From Kwoniella bestiolae CBS 10118 (lineage: Eukaryota; Basidiomycota; Tremellomycetes; Tremellales; Cryptococcaceae), in contig NC_089241.1 in NCBI RefSeq assembly GCF_000512585.2, positions 7,024,001 to 7,088,000 of the forward strand: a DNA stretch of 64,000 nt, written 5' to 3'. The notes beneath the pieces were generated by a model. It was not told the DNA's origin and ran no database searches. It saw nothing but the letters and a program-made list of their open reading frames with translations. The position numbers and the translations under genes were made by a program. Position 1 is the stretch's first letter. Each line of letters begins with the position of its first letter. Positions 1-12,512 of this stretch are shown in pieces.

Positions 1-23
1 AAGCTAAGCGTTGTGAGACTCAC

Positions 24-3000
24 CATAGCAGCTGTCAATTCGCCTTTGGGAGTATCCATGACCTCTGTGCCCCATTTCTTACGAAGTCGTTTACCTCCCC
101 TATAATACAGAAAGATCAATCACTTTTCCGATAGATTCCAATACTCCGTCAGAGTAAAAAACACCTACTGCACAGCAAGCGTATGACAATACTGCATGAT
201 CCTCTTCTCCCCTCCAATGGATTTCCGGAACTCTATCGCATCGTTGACCGAGAAGAACGGTGCCCAATCCATCGTTCCGGTCCATTGGTACTGAGAGAAA
301 TGCCAACATCAGCACTGCTGAGGGAACTTTGAAAGGCTAGGAGCATATAGATCAAAGGACGAAATTTCACCTGCTCTACAAATTGCCATGGCCTATTGAT
401 ACCCTGTGTAGGATATCTGGTAGATTCATATCCCGCTGAGGTAGGGAATGAGGATCGCACAAGGTACTGGTTTCTGCAAAAGACAAAGAGAAAGGACACC
501 CCATCAAGTTAGCTAGCTCTTCGCGTCCGATACGCCCATTAACGGACGAAAGCTTACCTTATAGGTACATACAGCACAGCACCTCCACGATGACTAACAA
601 CGTACATCAGCTCGAACTCTAGCACTACAAACAATGCCGCTGCCAGCTTACCTGTGTAGCCATTTATGACAGTTCTATCAAACAACCAATCTCATCAGCT
701 TCCCCCCTTACAGACTACCAATTGAGATGTATCATGCATTACTCACAGATACCCAGAAATCACAATCCGATTTCTTGACGTCAACCTCAATTTGCCCAAT
801 AGCATGAGCAGCGTCTACCACACTCATCGCGCCGTACTTCTTACATAGTCTGACGATATCTTCCCAGGGGTAGATGACACTGTATCGCGGGACGTCAGCA
901 TCACCTTCAACACACAACTGTAGAATAGTAAGACGACGAGGTGCACGCATCGAAATGGTGTACGTGGAGGGTAGAAGCGAGAATTCAATACACCAATACG
1001 GCAATCCTCCGAGGAGAGCGTTGATGACATGGTAACCACAAAGTTAAAGATGTGGGGTACGCCAACTCACCCAGGATTACTAGCAATAGCATCAACCACA
1101 ACCGCCCTAACCCTCTCATCCGCCCTGACACCCGTCGGTTTGCTCAACCCCGTATAATTCGGTTTAGCCACTTGGTTATACCTGCTCAATACTTCTTCGG
1201 ATTGTTCGATAATCTCCTTATGGGTACATGGGAAGACGTCGTCGATGATCTCCATACGGATTTGAGGGTTTCTGTCGCAGATGCATTTGACCATTTGCCC
1301 GACTGCTCCGTATGTTGATGAGTCTATACGAGTATAAGCGAGCAATAAGCATTCTGATGATCCCTTTCAGCAAAACCGTCCAATCGATTTTACATCATCG
1401 CTTCTATAAAACACAGCTGATGACTGAGTCTGCCCAAGACCCATCTTCGTGGAGTCACCATAAACCTGAGATCGAATGTGAGAACCACTCACAGATAACG
1501 ATAATATCCCCTTCATTCCACTCCATATTCATCAACACCGTATTAACCCCATGCGTAGTATTAGGCACCATCACGACTTCCTCTGTCCTCGCTCCAATCA
1601 TCTCCGACACTTGTTGTCTGACCTTGTTTAAGATGGGTAACCAAGATCGTCGCATGAATTTATCAGGATTCGACTCGATCTGATCAGACAATTTCCGCAT
1701 TTTCTCAATAATGATCTTAGGAGGAGATCCGTAAGAACCGTGATTCAGGTTGACATCTGGAGACGAATAGACGTTCGTTAGCATATCAGCCTATCTCAAA
1801 AGCCAGTGCTCTGTCCTACTATACGCGCATTGGCATGGTTGAAAGGTATGAGTAAGTCACACCACACTCACAATCATCAGCAAATCCCCAATGCTTCTTC
1901 ATCCCCCTCCCGAAATCCGGATACCCCTCAGCAGTCCTACCCAGTATCTTCGATTCTTCACCATCGGCGTTCGGATCATCCGTTCCGACAGCTGACGAGC
2001 TTCCTTCTTCACCTGAAAATCCGGGTTCGGCTTTTATAGCTTGTTGTCGTTCTACGTCGGTGAAGTAGTCTTCAGGGAGATTACGCCAGGAAGATTCCTT
2101 GGCTTTCATGTAATCTTCGAAGCTGTATCAATACGCGAACGAATATTATATCAGCATGTTGGCTGGACTACAGCCACCAGGTAATGGGAAAGCAAACCCA
2201 CCTCCAGATCTTGGCTTCCAGCTTATCCAATCCCTCCGCCCAGATATAAGTCCAAGCTTCCGTCATACCTACATCCACTCCACCTTCCTTCTCTTTCCCC
2301 TCCTCACTGCTTTGTACCTGGTTCAGGTACTCTGATTTTGCCTTTCCTTCTGCCTCTTTCGGAGCAACATTACCAGAGTTCGATCGAAGTGTGTTCACCG
2401 TCTTTTCAGCTTCGAGGTTGTTGAGAGATACCCGAGAAGTGGGGTCTGAAATTGCTTGAGCAAGGGAGGAGACGTCGCTGGGTGGACTGAGAGCTTGGAC
2501 GGGTAGTTTGTCTCGGAGGTATTCCTACATGTCCAGGAGAGTTAGCATCTCAAGCTCATATCTGCTTGGTCAGCGATAGGGTGATACGTAAGAAAGAAGA
2601 TAGACTCACCACACCTTCGTAGATATCTAGAAGATGGACATCCTTATATGTCAAGCCCTTCACTAGTGTACCTCGCACATTCACTTCCTCGGACGTCAAG
2701 ACGCTATATATCAGTCAGTCCTTGGGTTGATCCACAAGAAAAAGCAATAGGAGTCGCAACTCACTCTCCCCTTGATGCAGAGATGTTCGTCTTCTCCCTA
2801 TCGATAATAGCGGGGTATGATTCTCCCTTGACGCAATGACGGGTGTAGTTCTAATCATCACACAATGTATAAGCAAGAGAGAGAATACATGGTGGGCGAG
2901 AAGACTCAGACTCAACTCACGGGTAGGAGAGCATCCTGGAAAGTGAGACCATCGCATTTATGTCCCAAGACTCTGGTAAGTACAGCAGGTACACATAATG

Positions 3001-3146
3001 TACCGTAGAAGAAGACTATGCAAGTCACATCCGAGTCGGCCAGTGAGCAGTGTCCTATGAGTAGATGGCATCGCTTGATCCACACCTCACTCACAATCGT
3101 ATCTCTGCTCCTTGGAGTCTACAATCGTATCAGACTTGTCTACCAT
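24..3146 (-). CDS. Fusion protein: AIG2-like (gamma-glutamylcyclotransferase-fold) domain + class V PLP-dependent aminotransferase/C-S lyase-like domain (3' end off window)
   Basis: Exons on minus: 3146-3095, 3015-2921, 2850-2765, 2703-2610, 2524-2202, 2122-1872, 1756-1493, 1323-1071, 879-747, 674-652, 593-558, 473-371, 290-169, 99-24, giving 637 codons in one open frame before the left edge. Residues about 18-215 are AIG2-like: YGTL at 21-24 and the acidic YEGVEY motif at 106-111. A Ser/Gly/Asp linker follows. The rest matches the isopenicillin-N-epimerase/EgtE-like class V family: NHGSYG at 305-310, DAAH at 495-498, and the Schiff-base lysine in CHKW (K521, on a 23-nt exon). The join is inside an uninterrupted exon (2122-1872), with no stop between domains. 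PLP enzymes of this family include hercynylcysteine sulfoxide lyase and cysteine-desulfurase relatives, so the substrate here is unknown. The start is the first ATG before the YGTL exon. An alternative downstream promoter giving a separate aminotransferase cannot be excluded. Confidence 0.85.
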
Positions 3147-3939
3147 GTTGGACAGTATTATCAGTAGTAGTGCAGTATCAATAGAGTAAAGTGGAATGAG
3201 TGAACAAGGACAAGGTAAAATGATCCTATGCATATGTATATATACAGTGAGTGTAGTATATAGATCTAGCAACATGAATTACGAGTACGAGTAGATACGG
3301 TCGATCCCCCCGGAAGCGACGCCCTGAGATCCGGATACAACAATAACATGACAAGCGACGGGTTGTTTTTTGGTCTCTGGCTGAGCTAGGTGGCATATGC
3401 ATGGATTTTGTACTCACGATACTCGCCCGTCAGAGCCATTGATGCACCTGAGCACCGATGACATGACCGTAGCATCGAGTCGGACTGTATATGTCCAGTA
3501 AGTTATACAAGAGAGGGTAAGGTGCTCGCTCTACTTGAACTCGGCTCGACGTTGACTCGATTACTACTGTCATATGGCAAGAATTCACAGAAATCTGACA
3601 GGACCTGACACGTGAGCTGTGTATATTATATATATATTGGTGGTTTTCTGAGAAAACTACAGTCAACTAATCTCATGATTTCTCGGACGCGTTTTGATGT
3701 TTTGGTGATTGAACATGAATAAATGAGATGAATGATGGTGTTGCTTGATTTCGATCTCATACACATCCCATCCCATATATGTACATACATACATACATAT
3801 ATACATCTACTGCTTGCTCTCTCTTCTTACTCTAACTTCTACTCATCATCCCACCCATACATCTTGTCACCACCTCAAAAAACCTAACAACATCTTGGTA
3901 CACCCCATCTTGGAAGGTGGCCACCTTCCACTCAACCCG
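3147..3939. other. Divergent promoter region between the fusion gene and MPH1
   Basis: No supported gene. The region carries short TA/CA-rich runs (around 3230-3260 and 3780-3805). An upstream in-frame ATG at 3745 precedes MPH1, but the peptide it would add is low-complexity Tyr/His/Ile-rich sequence, so it is treated as 5' UTR. Confidence 0.5.
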
Positions 3940-6900
3940 ATGTCAGACGATGATTTCGGGGATGACTCGTTTCTTGTCGATGACTCCTTCCTACGAGAGG
4001 TAGATCACATAACAGCCTCAGCTTCCGTACCGCCCCAGCCCAAAACACTCAACAATGGATTCACGAGATCAGTATCCCTCTCGAACCCCCGTCAAGCTCC
4101 GGCACCAGCAAAAGGTTGGACAGGTGTTCAGCGCAGTGCCTCTGGACCGAGCTCGAAACCACTCCAGAAGATCAACAGTACCCCTCTCATACCATCCAGC
4201 TTCACCCACAATCAGAACAAAGCACCTACTTTGAACAGGAAGCTACCCACTCAACCTTCTTCGGATGACTACGACATCATACCCCTCGAGCCTGAATCTC
4301 TAGCGGCCTTGGATTCGCTTACTAGCCGTCAGAACCAACCTCATTCCTCAGCATCTACATCGACTTCTAGAGTGAGCACCAATTCAGCTCCTGTCATACC
4401 TTTTTCCAGAACTGGGCTGGGTAGGGTGAACGGTACTACAACTACCACCAACGTCAACAATGGAACTTTTGGCCGCACAAACAGTAATAACTCCTCTTCC
4501 AATCGTCCGAACAACAATTCTACTTCATTCGGACGTACGAACAGTAATGGGTTCTTACAGACCCATCTCAACTTCAGGAAGGAGAAACAGACCACTAAGG
4601 GAAAGATATGGGATAGGACGGAATTTGCTCAAACTGGGCGAAGGATCGGTACGGAGAAAGGTAAAGGCAAGAACAAGAAAGCTCAGGGCAAGCGCAAATC
4701 GAGAGATTGGGAGGAGGATGAAGATGGTGAGGACGAGGATCTGGAGGAGGACGATTGGGGTGATGCGTTGGCTCCTCCACCGAAACCATTGGTAGATATG
4801 AGTGAGTTAGTCTTGCGCTGTACAAGGGGTGAAGCTGAGCTCAGCTGATTGTCTAACTATACAGACGCCCCATATGAACCCCCACGTCATCTTCCCAACT
4901 CAGCTACTATTCAGACTTATATCTACCCCACCAACCGTCCGAAGAGAGATTATCAATATGAAATCATCAAAGCGTGTTTCAAAGATAATTGTCTTGTTGC
5001 CTTACCAACAGGGTTGGGTAAGACTTTCGTTGCCGGAGTCGTGATGCTGAATTGTGAGTGCCAGCTACCTTCCCAAACGTATACCTCAGGACCGAGGAGT
5101 CAGCTGATTCTGATCCGATGGGAACAGTCTATCGATGGTTCCCTACGGGAAAGATCGTATTTCTCGCTCCCACCAAACCTTTGGTGAATCAGCAGATCGA
5201 AGCTTGTCAGTTGTCTTGTGGTATCCCAAGTAAAGATGCGGCTGTGATGACTGGTTCCAGCGTCAGTCAGAAAGAGAGAGCCAGATTGGTGAGTCTCCGG
5301 CTGGCAACCGTCTAAATGTACAGCTGATTCGGATGATGATTTAGTGGGAAGACAGAAGAGTATTTTACTGTACCCCTCAAACACTGGATAATGACTTGAA
5401 GAAAGGCTCGGTAGATCCTAGAGATATTGTTTTGGCTGTGTTCGGTATGTTAGCTGTGGATATCGAGGTCTTCATTGGCAGCTGACAAGTTTACCTTATA
5501 TCGCAGACGAAGCGCACAAAGCGTCCGGAGGCTACGCCTATACCACAATCTTAGCTTACATCACAGCTCATCATCCCTATTTCCGAGTCTTAGCTCTCAC
5601 AGCCACACCTGGAGCAGATGTGCCAAGAGTTCAATCTGTTGTCGATGCGTTACACATCTCGAGAATCGAAATTAGGGAGGCGGAAGCACCTGAGATCAGG
5701 AAATATATGAATGAAAAGGTGAGTTCATTCATAATTCTTGGTATCTTGCGACTGATGAGCTGACATTCAAACACTCGCAGCGGACTGAGAAGCATGTAGT
5801 GGCTATGGGGGAGATAATAGAAGGCTTCAGAGATCGGTGGGCAGCTCTGATGAGGGTGAGTTGCTCAAATCTTTGGTTTGGATATGCTGTAGCTAATGCT
5901 CGCAATTCACGTTTGTACAGCCCAACGTCGCCAAATTAGTAGATAAGGATATCCTTACAGAGCGTGATCTAGACTGTAAACGATTACGACCATTCCGATT
6001 GACGGCTAAACGGATGGAGATTGCTAGAGATAGGAATTCGGGGTTGAAGTGGGCTTTTGGAAGTTTGACAGCTTTGGAGAAAATGGCTAGGGCGATGGGT
6101 CATCTTGTGAGTTAATTTCCATTCTTCGTCTCCTGGTATCAAGAACCGGAGTAGAGATGATTGGCCGGTGCCTGATGTTTTGGTGGATTGCACAGCTCGA
6201 ATTCTCGCTTGGAATGTTTCATACCATCTTGGTGGAGATTGCAGGAGGGACTGATGCGTCGGGAAAGAAGAGTAATACAAAAGGATCGGCTAACTCTATG
6301 AGGAACAACACGGAGTTTCAGAAGTTGCTTAGAGATGTGGAAATTGAGATGAACATGATTAGGATAGGGAAAGATGGGAGGACAAAGGCGGATAAACACC
6401 CCAAGATGCAGAGGACTCTGGAATTGGTAGGTCCTGTGATCTTGACCAATCCTTCTTGGTTGTGACGTACAGCGATGCTGGAAAAGACTGATGTACTTGT
6501 ATGAACAGCTACTGGCCCACTTTACTCAAGCTGAGGAAGAAGAACAAACACTAGGTCAGAAGAACGACACGAGAGCTATGGTCTTTTGTTCTTTTAGGGA
6601 ATGTGTATTGGACGTTGTCGTAAGCTACCTCTATCTCCCCTCACCTGTCGAAGGCTAAGCTTATAATTCTCCTTGTAATTTATAGGATATGCTCAATCAG
6701 CATTCTGGCCTTTTGAGAGCTACCAAGTTCGTTGGTCAGTCCCAAGGTAAACAGGAGGCTGATAAGGGGTTCAATCAAAAAGAACAGAAGAAGGTGGGTC
6801 ATCTCTCTTTTGGAAGTGTTGGGTCGCAACGCCTTGATTTTGCTTATGCGTCGAATGTAGACGATTAACGAATTCAAGGATGGGAAATACAATATTCTTG

Positions 6901-9194
6901 TTTCTACCTCCATCGGTGAAGAAGGTTTGGATATTGGTGAAGTGGACTTTGTGGTCATTTATGACATGCCGAAACAAAGTATCAAGCTTGTGAGTTCGTT
7001 TTCTACAGCTTCCGAATTCCGTCATCTTTTCTGCGTGAATGATTTCGCTTCGCTATGAGCATCGGTGCTAATTTGTCTTGCCTTGTCAACAGCTTCAACG
7101 AGTAGGACGAACTGGTCGTAAACGAGATGGAAAAGTCCACGTCCTCATGTCAGAGAATCGGGAAGATATGAATTGGGAAACTGCTCAACAAACCCATCGA
7201 GATATCCAGGAGGAGATCCTCCATTCAAGGAATCTAGAACTATTCGAGGATGTCGAACCTTTAATACCTGATGGACAGTTTCCAGAATGTGTAGAACAAG
7301 AAATGGAGATCGACCCATGGGATCCGGATGATAAGAAGTTCCAAAAGACTCTAGCGGAAGCGGAGAAGTTGGTGAGGAAGGAAAAGGAAAAGCGAGAGAC
7401 AGCTCTGTTGGGTGCCACAGGAAGAGGTAAAGGGAAAGCCAAGGACAAGGACAAGGGGAGAGGTCATGAGGTCCCTGAGGGCGCAGAGGGGTTTAAGAGC
7501 GTTGCGGATTTACTTCGAGATGCCGGTAAACTACCTTCGTCCACTAAGAAGAAGGGGAAACGCCTCAGTCCTGAGTCGGAAGCGGAGGGGGAGGATGGGG
7601 AGGACAGACTGATAAAGAGAAAGCAAAACAGTAGGAAGAGAGGAAGAGAACCTTCACCTGTTCAGTCTGAGTCTGATGAAAGTGAAGAACAAGATCTGGA
7701 CTCTTTATTCGCTCAGACTGGATCCAAGAAAGCGGGTTCTAGATCAAATGCGAAAAAGAAGGTCACCAAACGATCTAGGAAATCTACCGAGAAATCTACA
7801 TCCCAACGAAAGAACACTCATGGTGCCTCTCTAGCCGACATCGACCTGCACGCGAATTCTGACTCAGCATCTGAGGTGGAACTCCCGTCGAAAAAGGTCG
7901 GCATATGTTCTAAAGCTGCCAGAAAAAAGGAGGTAGAACAAGGAGAGATCGAGAGGAAGGCCGAACAAGCTGAGAAGGATCAATCTGCCCTGGATTTCTT
8001 CCATGCCATCGGGTCCATACAGAAGGATATACGCAGATCGCCTATACATATCGCAGCCACACCTACACCGCCCTCCTCACCTCCTCCGCCCGCTCGTAAA
8101 GCTGACATCCCCTCTTCACCGGAGGTCACCAAAGTACCCTCTATGGGAGGACAGAGACTCACGCCCCGTACAGCAGCGGCAGTGGGATTCAGTCAGATTG
8201 CCCCTGTAGACTTGTCTTGGGATATGGATATGGACATGGATGTGGACATGGATATGGATGAAGAGTTGATCTCCCCCGTACTTCGTAAGACCCCTCAGAG
8301 CGGGACGATGTTACCTCCACCTATCCCCTCGACGACATCAAAACATGCCAGTTCTCCATTATTACCCAGTGGTTTGGTAGATCCGAACTCACCGTTACTA
8401 CCTACTCAACCTGTTAGAAGGTTGGGTCTAAGAAGACCAAGACCCCCGATGAACAATGTGCTTCTTTCATCAGGGTCGAAAGATTCTCCGTTCCCTGTTA
8501 GACCTGCTGGAGGGAGGAGGATGGTGGTACAGAGCAGTGAGCCTGATTCGCCTGTTGTGGGTCGAAGGCAGGTTGTGGTGGAGAGTAGCTCACCGGTGGT
8601 TGAGCGGAGGAGGGAGCGAACTAGCATCAGGGAAAGGGAAAGCGGTGATCAGAGGAAGAGGAGCAAGAAAAATAAAGGTCCAATAGGAGAATACGTGAGT
8701 TGCTCCCATTCGACCTGCTCTTAACCGCTCGACCTGCTCTCATGTCAAGGGAGACTTCCTTACATCCGTATGCCCGATCTGACACCTCGCTACAGCTCGA
8801 CATGGACGCGGCCCTCTCAGGTTCAGACTCGGGCGACTCATCCGAACACTCCGATTCGTCCGTTGCTTCCTCCTCCGACCTCAGATTCGCGGGGAACTTC
8901 CAGCCTACCCAAGCTCCGAGGGGATACAACCAACAGGCCATATACCTCGCCGGGTTGGGTACGCAGGCTAGAGGACATGGTCTGAATTTCAGGAGGGATA
9001 TTGGAGATGCCAAGAAGGATTTCTTGGCGAAAGCTAGAAAAGCTGTTTATATCACCGACGATGAGGATGATGATGCGCAGGGACTGAGTTTGCGAGGAAG
9101 TAGAGAAGCCAGAGGAAGAGGGAGGGTGGAACAGAGTAGTGAGAATGAGTATGAGCTGGGGAGTTTTGTGGTGGATGATGATGATGATGATTAG
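3940..9194 (+). CDS. MPH1: FANCM/Mph1-family ATP-dependent DNA helicase
   Basis: Thirteen exons: 3940-4801, 4865-5053, 5128-5288, 5345-5444, 5507-5718, 5781-5855, 5921-6106, 6196-6426, 6509-6619, 6686-6793, 6861-6989, 7093-8694, 8796-9194, giving 1454 aa. This is an SF2 helicase: Walker A PTGLGKT at 335-341, DEAH box at 438-441, LTATPG (motif III), motif V around STSIGEEGLD, and motif VI QRVGRTGRKRDG near 790. It is the fungal FANCM orthologue, which remodels replication forks and D-loops in the nucleus. The roughly 280-residue N-terminus is disordered. The long C-terminal tail is Lys/Glu/Ser-rich and includes an Asp-Met repeat (8222-8263) and a terminal poly-Asp run. The start was set at MSDDDFGDD because an acidic N-terminus is expected and the in-frame extension upstream looks like UTR. 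Confidence 0.95.
8222..8266 (+). repeat. In-frame Asp-Met hexanucleotide repeat in MPH1
   Basis: GATATG/GACATG units encode alternating Asp-Met in the disordered tail of MPH1. The length probably varies between strains. Confidence 0.7.
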
Positions 9195-9680
9195 GATTGG
9201 TAGAGTCTTGAAGTCATCGTGACTAAGGGTTCTTGATGAATGATGAATGACTTTTGTATCTTACTTTTTTGATGATTGACCTGACAAATGATATTTTGTT
9301 GTTTGTATAAAGATTAGTCTTGTACACCCCAAATATATGCTATGTATCTGTGTTATCGTTTGTCGCTCATGGTACCCTGAAATGTTGAATGAAATTGCAT
9401 TGAGGAGTTTCGTCTGGTACTTATATTTAGGATCCCATCTCAATGCCATGAGCGAGGATTCAGAAGCGCGTGAAATCGGAGATCCATCCTGTCCGTGCAT
9501 GTAGAAGGCCGCATCCTCATGTCTACATCGGTCAACGACTCATAGCAGCACTATGCACACTGTCATCCTACAAAACATGAACTCTTCGCCACGGAGAAAT
9601 GCAAACATAGCGGTGCGTTAAGCAGTTGAACAATCCAGGCACGAGATGCTTGCACCACGCACTCCTAAGTCAATACCGAT
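9195..9680. other. MPH1 3' flank / left edge of island A
   Basis: AT-rich 3' flank of MPH1. No gene supported. Gene density and ORF quality fall sharply from here to about 16.2 kb. Confidence 0.4.
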
Positions 9681-9803
9681 TCGACAGCCTGACAGTCACC
9701 AATTGGCATATCGGGATGGTCTACTATTTGATGTACTTCGCAAGGTATTCCTCTGGCTCAAAGCCCCCTCTCTGAAATTTTCGATCACTGGTCTCGGTCC
9801 CAC
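9681..9803 (+). repeat. Diverged repeat R1, copy 1
   Basis: About 120 bp resembling 13446-13572 (copy 2): shared blocks include TTGGCATATC, GTACTTCGC and TTCGATCAC. In one plus frame copy 1 reads VLRKVFLWL, reminiscent of an F-box start, but the frame is broken in copy 2. It is therefore annotated as a repeat or gene remnant only. Confidence 0.5.
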
Positions 9804-9810
9804 TGGCACT

Positions 9811-9820
9811 GGTCAGGGTA
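9811..9820. repeat. Left 10-bp target site duplication of the MITE
   Basis: GGTCAGGGTA, identical to 10346-10355 on the other side of the element. Confidence 0.85.
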
Positions 9821-10345
9821 GAGGTATATACTAGAATGACACTCGGTCATACGTTTTTAACTAGATTGACATCGACGCTGTTTTATTACTAGAATGACGT
9901 TGTCCCTGACAGCGAGTCAACACCTGTTTTTCCATCTGACGATGCCTTTGTCTGGTATAATTGCCTTTGTGTACAGCAGGCTGATGCTTGTGAATCAGCT
10001 GGGACGACAGCCCTCATTCCTTCCCCCTCTGACCCCCAATCAAGCGACTCTTTTGTGGAGGAAGTCAGGAGAGTAAAGCAGATATGGCTGCGGATCCTGC
10101 CAACCTGTGTCCCTGCGGCCAGCTAGACAATTTTCTACCCAGGCTCGAGGCTTGAGATAGAGTTTGACGGGGACCAAGGCAGCTTGTAGCTCTATGTATT
10201 ACTTGCAAGCTGCGGCAAACGACTGACAATTGACGTTTTGAGAGAATGTCATTCTAGTAAGACCAGTGTCATTCTAGTAAATAAATATCATCAATGTCAT
10301 CCTAGCAAAAAACGGGGTTTCGGATGTCAGTTTAGTAAATTCCTC
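9821..10345. mobile_element. 525-bp nonautonomous DNA transposon (MITE) with subterminal repeats
   Basis: The left end begins GAGGTATATACTAGAATGAC. The right end, reverse-complemented, matches it at about 16 of 20 positions. Both ends are directly flanked by the same 10-bp sequence GGTCAGGGTA (9811-9820 and 10346-10355), the signature of a target site duplication. Further copies of an ACTAGAATGACA-like motif lie just inside each end: about 9830, 9860 and 9887 on the left, and inverted copies about 10247, 10267, 10293 and 10325 on the right. No transposase is encoded, so mobilisation would need a protein supplied in trans. A 10-bp duplication fits Mutator-like elements better than hAT (8 bp) or Tc1/mariner (TA), but the superfamily is an inference. 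Confidence 0.85.
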
Positions 10346-10355
10346 GGTCAGGGTA
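10346..10355. repeat. Right 10-bp target site duplication of the MITE
   Basis: GGTCAGGGTA, identical to 9811-9820. Confidence 0.85.
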
Positions 10356-11120
10356 CGTATCGAACGTCCGCATCCTAAAAGTTTCCCGAGGTGATGACAA
10401 TTCGGGTGAAAATGCAGGATGAAAGGCCAAGGGAGATCCTACCTTACGCATCGTTGACATAGTTTGACTTGCGCTCGAAAGTCATATAAGAGTATCGGCT
10501 TCACATACAGAATACTGTAGCTTTCCCCGTCAAACTTAGTTTAGTCTCATGAACTCAGTATTTTTAGATATACCGACTTAGCTGGTCTATGCCACTCCTG
10601 TTCTATAAGCCTTATGGCACCACTTGCATGGGTAGTAGGGTTTCATATTCTAAGTCGGTGTAGCACCCTGACATATCCCAACAGAATGATTGCGATACTT
10701 CTAATGGCACCATCCTTACAAGCGATGACCTTCTCTTTGGTGCACACCCTCAGGCCTGGATCGTCCTTCAAGTCGGCAGCAGAGCTGGTCGTCTAGTCTA
10801 GGTCGATATGATAATCAGGTACAGCTCTGCACAGCTTTCGATCCCATGTCCTTCTGCGTCACAAACTGGATTCTCATCCTTCGGCGTTCGACTCACTCAA
10901 GAATCACAACGGATATCTAACAGCCTTCGACGTGGTTACTGCTTCTCTGATGGTTGAAATGCGTCATTCTCACATCGCTAAGACTTGGCTGACGAGCAAA
11001 GGATTTCTCCTTTGTTTGGGCGCGGCGCCTTCTAGGAATATGTTTGAGCTATGTCTTCTCGTCGAGGACTCTGATTATAGCTCTAAGTGTCAAAAATGCC
11101 CCATGTCAGTGCTTTGCTTG
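10356..11120. other. Island A, no supported gene
   Basis: Only short frames without homologous counterparts in the window. A TATA-like CATATAAG occurs near 10482. Confidence 0.3.
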
Positions 11121-11130
11121 TATATAAATA
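11121..11130 (+). promoter_or_regulatory. TATA box for the gene at 11281
   Basis: TATATAAATA, about 150 bp before the ATG at 11281. Similar boxes precede most island genes. Confidence 0.5.
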
Positions 11131-11280
11131 GCCCGATCTCAACTATACTAACCTGCTCTTGTCTGTCTACTCATGTTGTCTTTCATTTTCTGACATCATA
11201 CCCCTTCGTCAACTCCCACCTCTTTAGCAATTCGAATTTCTCTCAATATCCTGCTTTCACCTTCACAAACACGGCTCCAG

Positions 11281-12003
11281 ATGGAAGAACTGGCTGAACA
11301 GCTCCGAGGAGATCCTGGAGTTGCTGGGTATAACCATTTCTTGGCTCGCGCTCAAAGCAGAGGCTTTTATCAAGCAAGAGTTCAAGGCCTGCACACTCTC
11401 GACATCATACACCCAATTACTTACGATACAACGGTAAACTACGTCGCCACAACTGGTAGGGCCAGCTCTGATGTCCGACCCTTAACTTCCAAAGTTGATC
11501 CTCCCCGAATCAATCATCTTTACCATCTCCACGAAGCCAGGATTTACTTGGACAGCGAAAGAGCCTTTAAGGATTACCTGAAAACAGCTACAGACCTGGG
11601 CGAGCTGTACATGTACAAGTATCAAAGAGACGACCTGGATACTGGTGGTTCTCAAGATGTTGACACCCTCAAAGCGAGGATTGATAGTCAATTCCACGCT
11701 TGTGCTCATCATGCAGAATCCTTGATCAATGACTCCAGACACCCCTGTGGTAATCATGCAGCCAGATGGTACCGTACCAAATGTTCAAGAGAGTCTCGGG
11801 CTGTCCCAACACCCTCGTGCCATTTGCACAGACCTGGCACCGAAACGGATCACACCGGAAATACGCCTCTGGAAGTGCTCGACTCCATCTGGGAGCTCGT
11901 CAGAGAAAGGATGACACGAAACCAGCCCATGACGAAGGCGGAAAAGGTGGAACTGACTGGGTTCAGGGCTTCTCATCCCTCTTTGTTCTCAAGCCTTGCT
12001 TGA
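11281..12003 (+). CDS. Unrecognised 240-aa island protein, paralogue of the interrupted frame at 15250
   Basis: Single-exon ATG frame, 240 aa, no domain recognised. Residues about 93-155 align with the 15250 frame. Shared features are an ERAFKDYL/EEKFKRLF segment, a CAHHAESL/CAHRAESL block and a C-terminal RERMT block. No signal peptide or membrane segment is visible and the protein looks soluble. The paralogy and the TATA box 150 bp upstream support a real gene. The central His/Cys-rich stretch (about 155-190) aligns poorly and could hide an unrecognised intron. Confidence 0.6.
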   Translation: MEELAEQLRGDPGVAGYNHFLARAQSRGFYQARVQGLHTLDIIHPITYDTTVNYVATTGRASSDVRPLTSKVDPPRINHLYHLHEARIYLDSERAFKDYLKTATDLGELYMYKYQRDDLDTGGSQDVDTLKARIDSQFHACAHHAESLINDSRHPCGNHAARWYRTKCSRESRAVPTPSCHLHRPGTETDHTGNTPLEVLDSIWELVRERMTRNQPMTKAEKVELTGFRASHPSLFSSLA

Positions 12004-12512
12004 TTGTCCAGGCAATCACGATATGTTAGAAATGCTTGATGTGGGGATAATTATCACGAGCTTTCTTCATTGCAGGAGTTAAAAGCCCCGCGACATTATT
12101 GTACCACCTTTACACAATTGTTGATATTGCTCAATGCCAGTTCCCCGTTTCATCTGAAGTGTGAATACTGTGCCCCGAAATGATTATCATCGCGTGCACG
12201 AGACGGCAATTTATAGATCAAGAAAAGCACTTAGCTTGTACGTGCAGCAATCGAGTAGTCTATCTCGGCCTAGGATTGAAAGCAGAAGTTATGTTGATTA
12301 CAATGATCCCCTGCGGTCTGCCCAATCAGCATGATCTCTTTTGAGCTTCATTCATTGCCAACGTCCCTGTGAACTAATAAAAGATGGACGAGATGGACCA
12401 GATAGCCGGATCACCAGGTCATATTTGGTCAGAAAAAGAGCTGTGCAATTTTTCATTTCGGCCATTTCGACTTCTTGTCATGGTTAGACATTGTTGTCTG
12501 TGTCGCTACTAG
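12004..12512. other. Island A intergenic
   Basis: Nothing recognised between the end of the 240-aa gene and the TATA box at 12513. Confidence 0.3.

Noticed and set aside
3745..3939. In-frame N-terminal extension of MPH1
   Set aside because: Encodes low-complexity Tyr/His/Ile-rich sequence from CATA-type repeats. The acidic MSDDDFGDD start fits the family better.
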